From the NCBI GenBank assembly GCA_040793985.1, contig JBFNJI010000034.1, positions 1-64,000 on the forward strand: DNA of 64,000 bases. The letters run 5' to 3'. This stretch comes from Thiodiazotropha sp040793985 (GTDB taxonomy: Bacteria > Pseudomonadota > Gammaproteobacteria > Chromatiales > Chromatiaceae). The notes beneath the pieces were generated by a model. That model ran no database searches and was not told the origin of the DNA. It was given only the letters and a program-made list of their open reading frames with translations. This document shows positions 63,735 through 64,000 of this stretch, one piece after another (position 1 is the stretch's first letter; the number at the start of each line of letters is the position of its first letter). A program made the position numbers and the translations under genes.

Positions 63735-64000
63735 TTATCCTTCCTGTACGATGCTCTGCCAGTGGGAGACAACACGGCGACGGTACCGGTCTGCACGATG
63801 GGAATCCTTCGGCGAGTGATAACAGCCAACGCTACCCCACCAGTCCTGCCGCGTGGCGTAACAATCCTGCAAAATCCCGGCGCCCACGCGTATGTTGTGA
63901 TACGGATCGAGTGCCTGCCACGGGGTCCCGAGCCGATCCTGGTGATAACGCCAGTTGACCTGCATCAGGCCGATATCGATGGAGCGCTTCCCCTCCTCCA
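63735..64000 (-). CDS. Lytic transglycosylase (partial, 5' end beyond window)
   Basis: Only the last 87 codons lie in the window. SIDIGLMQVNWRYHQDRLG, YHNIRVGAGILQDCYATRQD and WWGSVGCYHSPKDSHRADRY are the second half of an SLT domain: the GLMQV motif, the NxxxGxxxL helix and the Tyr/His near the end. The catalytic Glu and the signal peptide would be upstream of the edge. Such enzymes open the peptidoglycan for the transfer channel and regularly precede PFL_4695-type genes in this ICE class. Confidence 0.85.
   Translation of the reverse strand, partial: EEGKRSIDIGLMQVNWRYHQDRLGTPWQALDPYHNIRVGAGILQDCYATRQDWWGSVGCYHSPKDSHRADRYRRRVVSHWQSIVQEG

Noticed and set aside
1..64000. CRISPR arrays, rRNA, tRNA genes, integrase or relaxase
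   Set aside because: Looked for and not seen; the ICE ends and relaxase must lie outside the window.

Overview
The window is most of the transfer region of an integrative and conjugative element (ICE) of the PFGI-1/SXT-TOL superfamily, which is typical of Gammaproteobacteria. No rRNA, tRNA, integrase, relaxase, CRISPR array or chromosomal housekeeping gene is visible, so the host cannot be named below class level. Nearly all transfer genes lie on the minus strand and overlap by 1-44 bases. Read 3' to 5' on the given strand they run: lytic transglycosylase (cut by the window edge), PFL_4695-like protein, TraD coupling ATPase, TIGR03747 membrane protein, [cargo 2], RAQPRD protein, TIGR03758, TIGR03745, TIGR03750, TIGR03746, TIGR03749, TIGR03752, TIGR03751 lipoprotein, TraC-type ATPase, [cargo 3], TIGR03757, TIGR03756 (TraU-like), TIGR03755, a small membrane protein, TraG, [cargo 1 and defence region]. 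The order L-E-K-B-V-C-U-H-G resembles an F-type secretion channel.

The unusual content is the cargo. Cargo 1 (about 6.0-24.5 kb) and cargo 2 (about 45.2-59.9 kb) are two separate insecticidal-type Tc (ABC) toxin loci. Each has a fused TcB-TcC (SpvB/Rhs) gene, then a small gene joined to it by an ATGA stop-start overlap, then a giant TcA gene. The two TcB-TcC proteins end in unrelated C-terminal toxin domains: a candidate PD-(D/E)XK-like nuclease in cargo 1 and a candidate His/Cys-dyad domain in cargo 2. The small genes sit where an immunity gene would sit in a polymorphic toxin locus, which is not the textbook Tc layout. Cargo 1 also has a minimal nucleotidyltransferase gene 3 bases after the TcA stop, and its TcA carries peptidoglycan-binding-like repeats at its N-terminus.

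Cargo 3 (about 30.3-37.5 kb) is one plus-strand gene for a roughly 2160-residue DUF4062-NACHT/STAND-WD40-TPR protein. It is a bacterial protein built like eukaryotic TEP1/NWD1, between wrecked IS4-like and IS1634-like transposase remnants. The left end (0.4-5.0 kb) holds a Phd/YefM-ParE toxin-antitoxin pair and a Gabija-like OLD nuclease plus UvrD helicase pair. The nuclease reading frame is broken by one missing base in a C run, and the pair is bracketed by imperfect direct repeats.

Scars support repeated cargo exchange at fixed sites in the transfer operon. These are a 3' remnant of a DUF499 ATPase gene next to traG, and IS4, IS1634 and IS5 transposase fragments at cargo edges. Composition also shifts visibly: cargo 2 is AT-richer and the STAND gene GC-richer than the transfer genes. 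The transfer genes themselves look complete.
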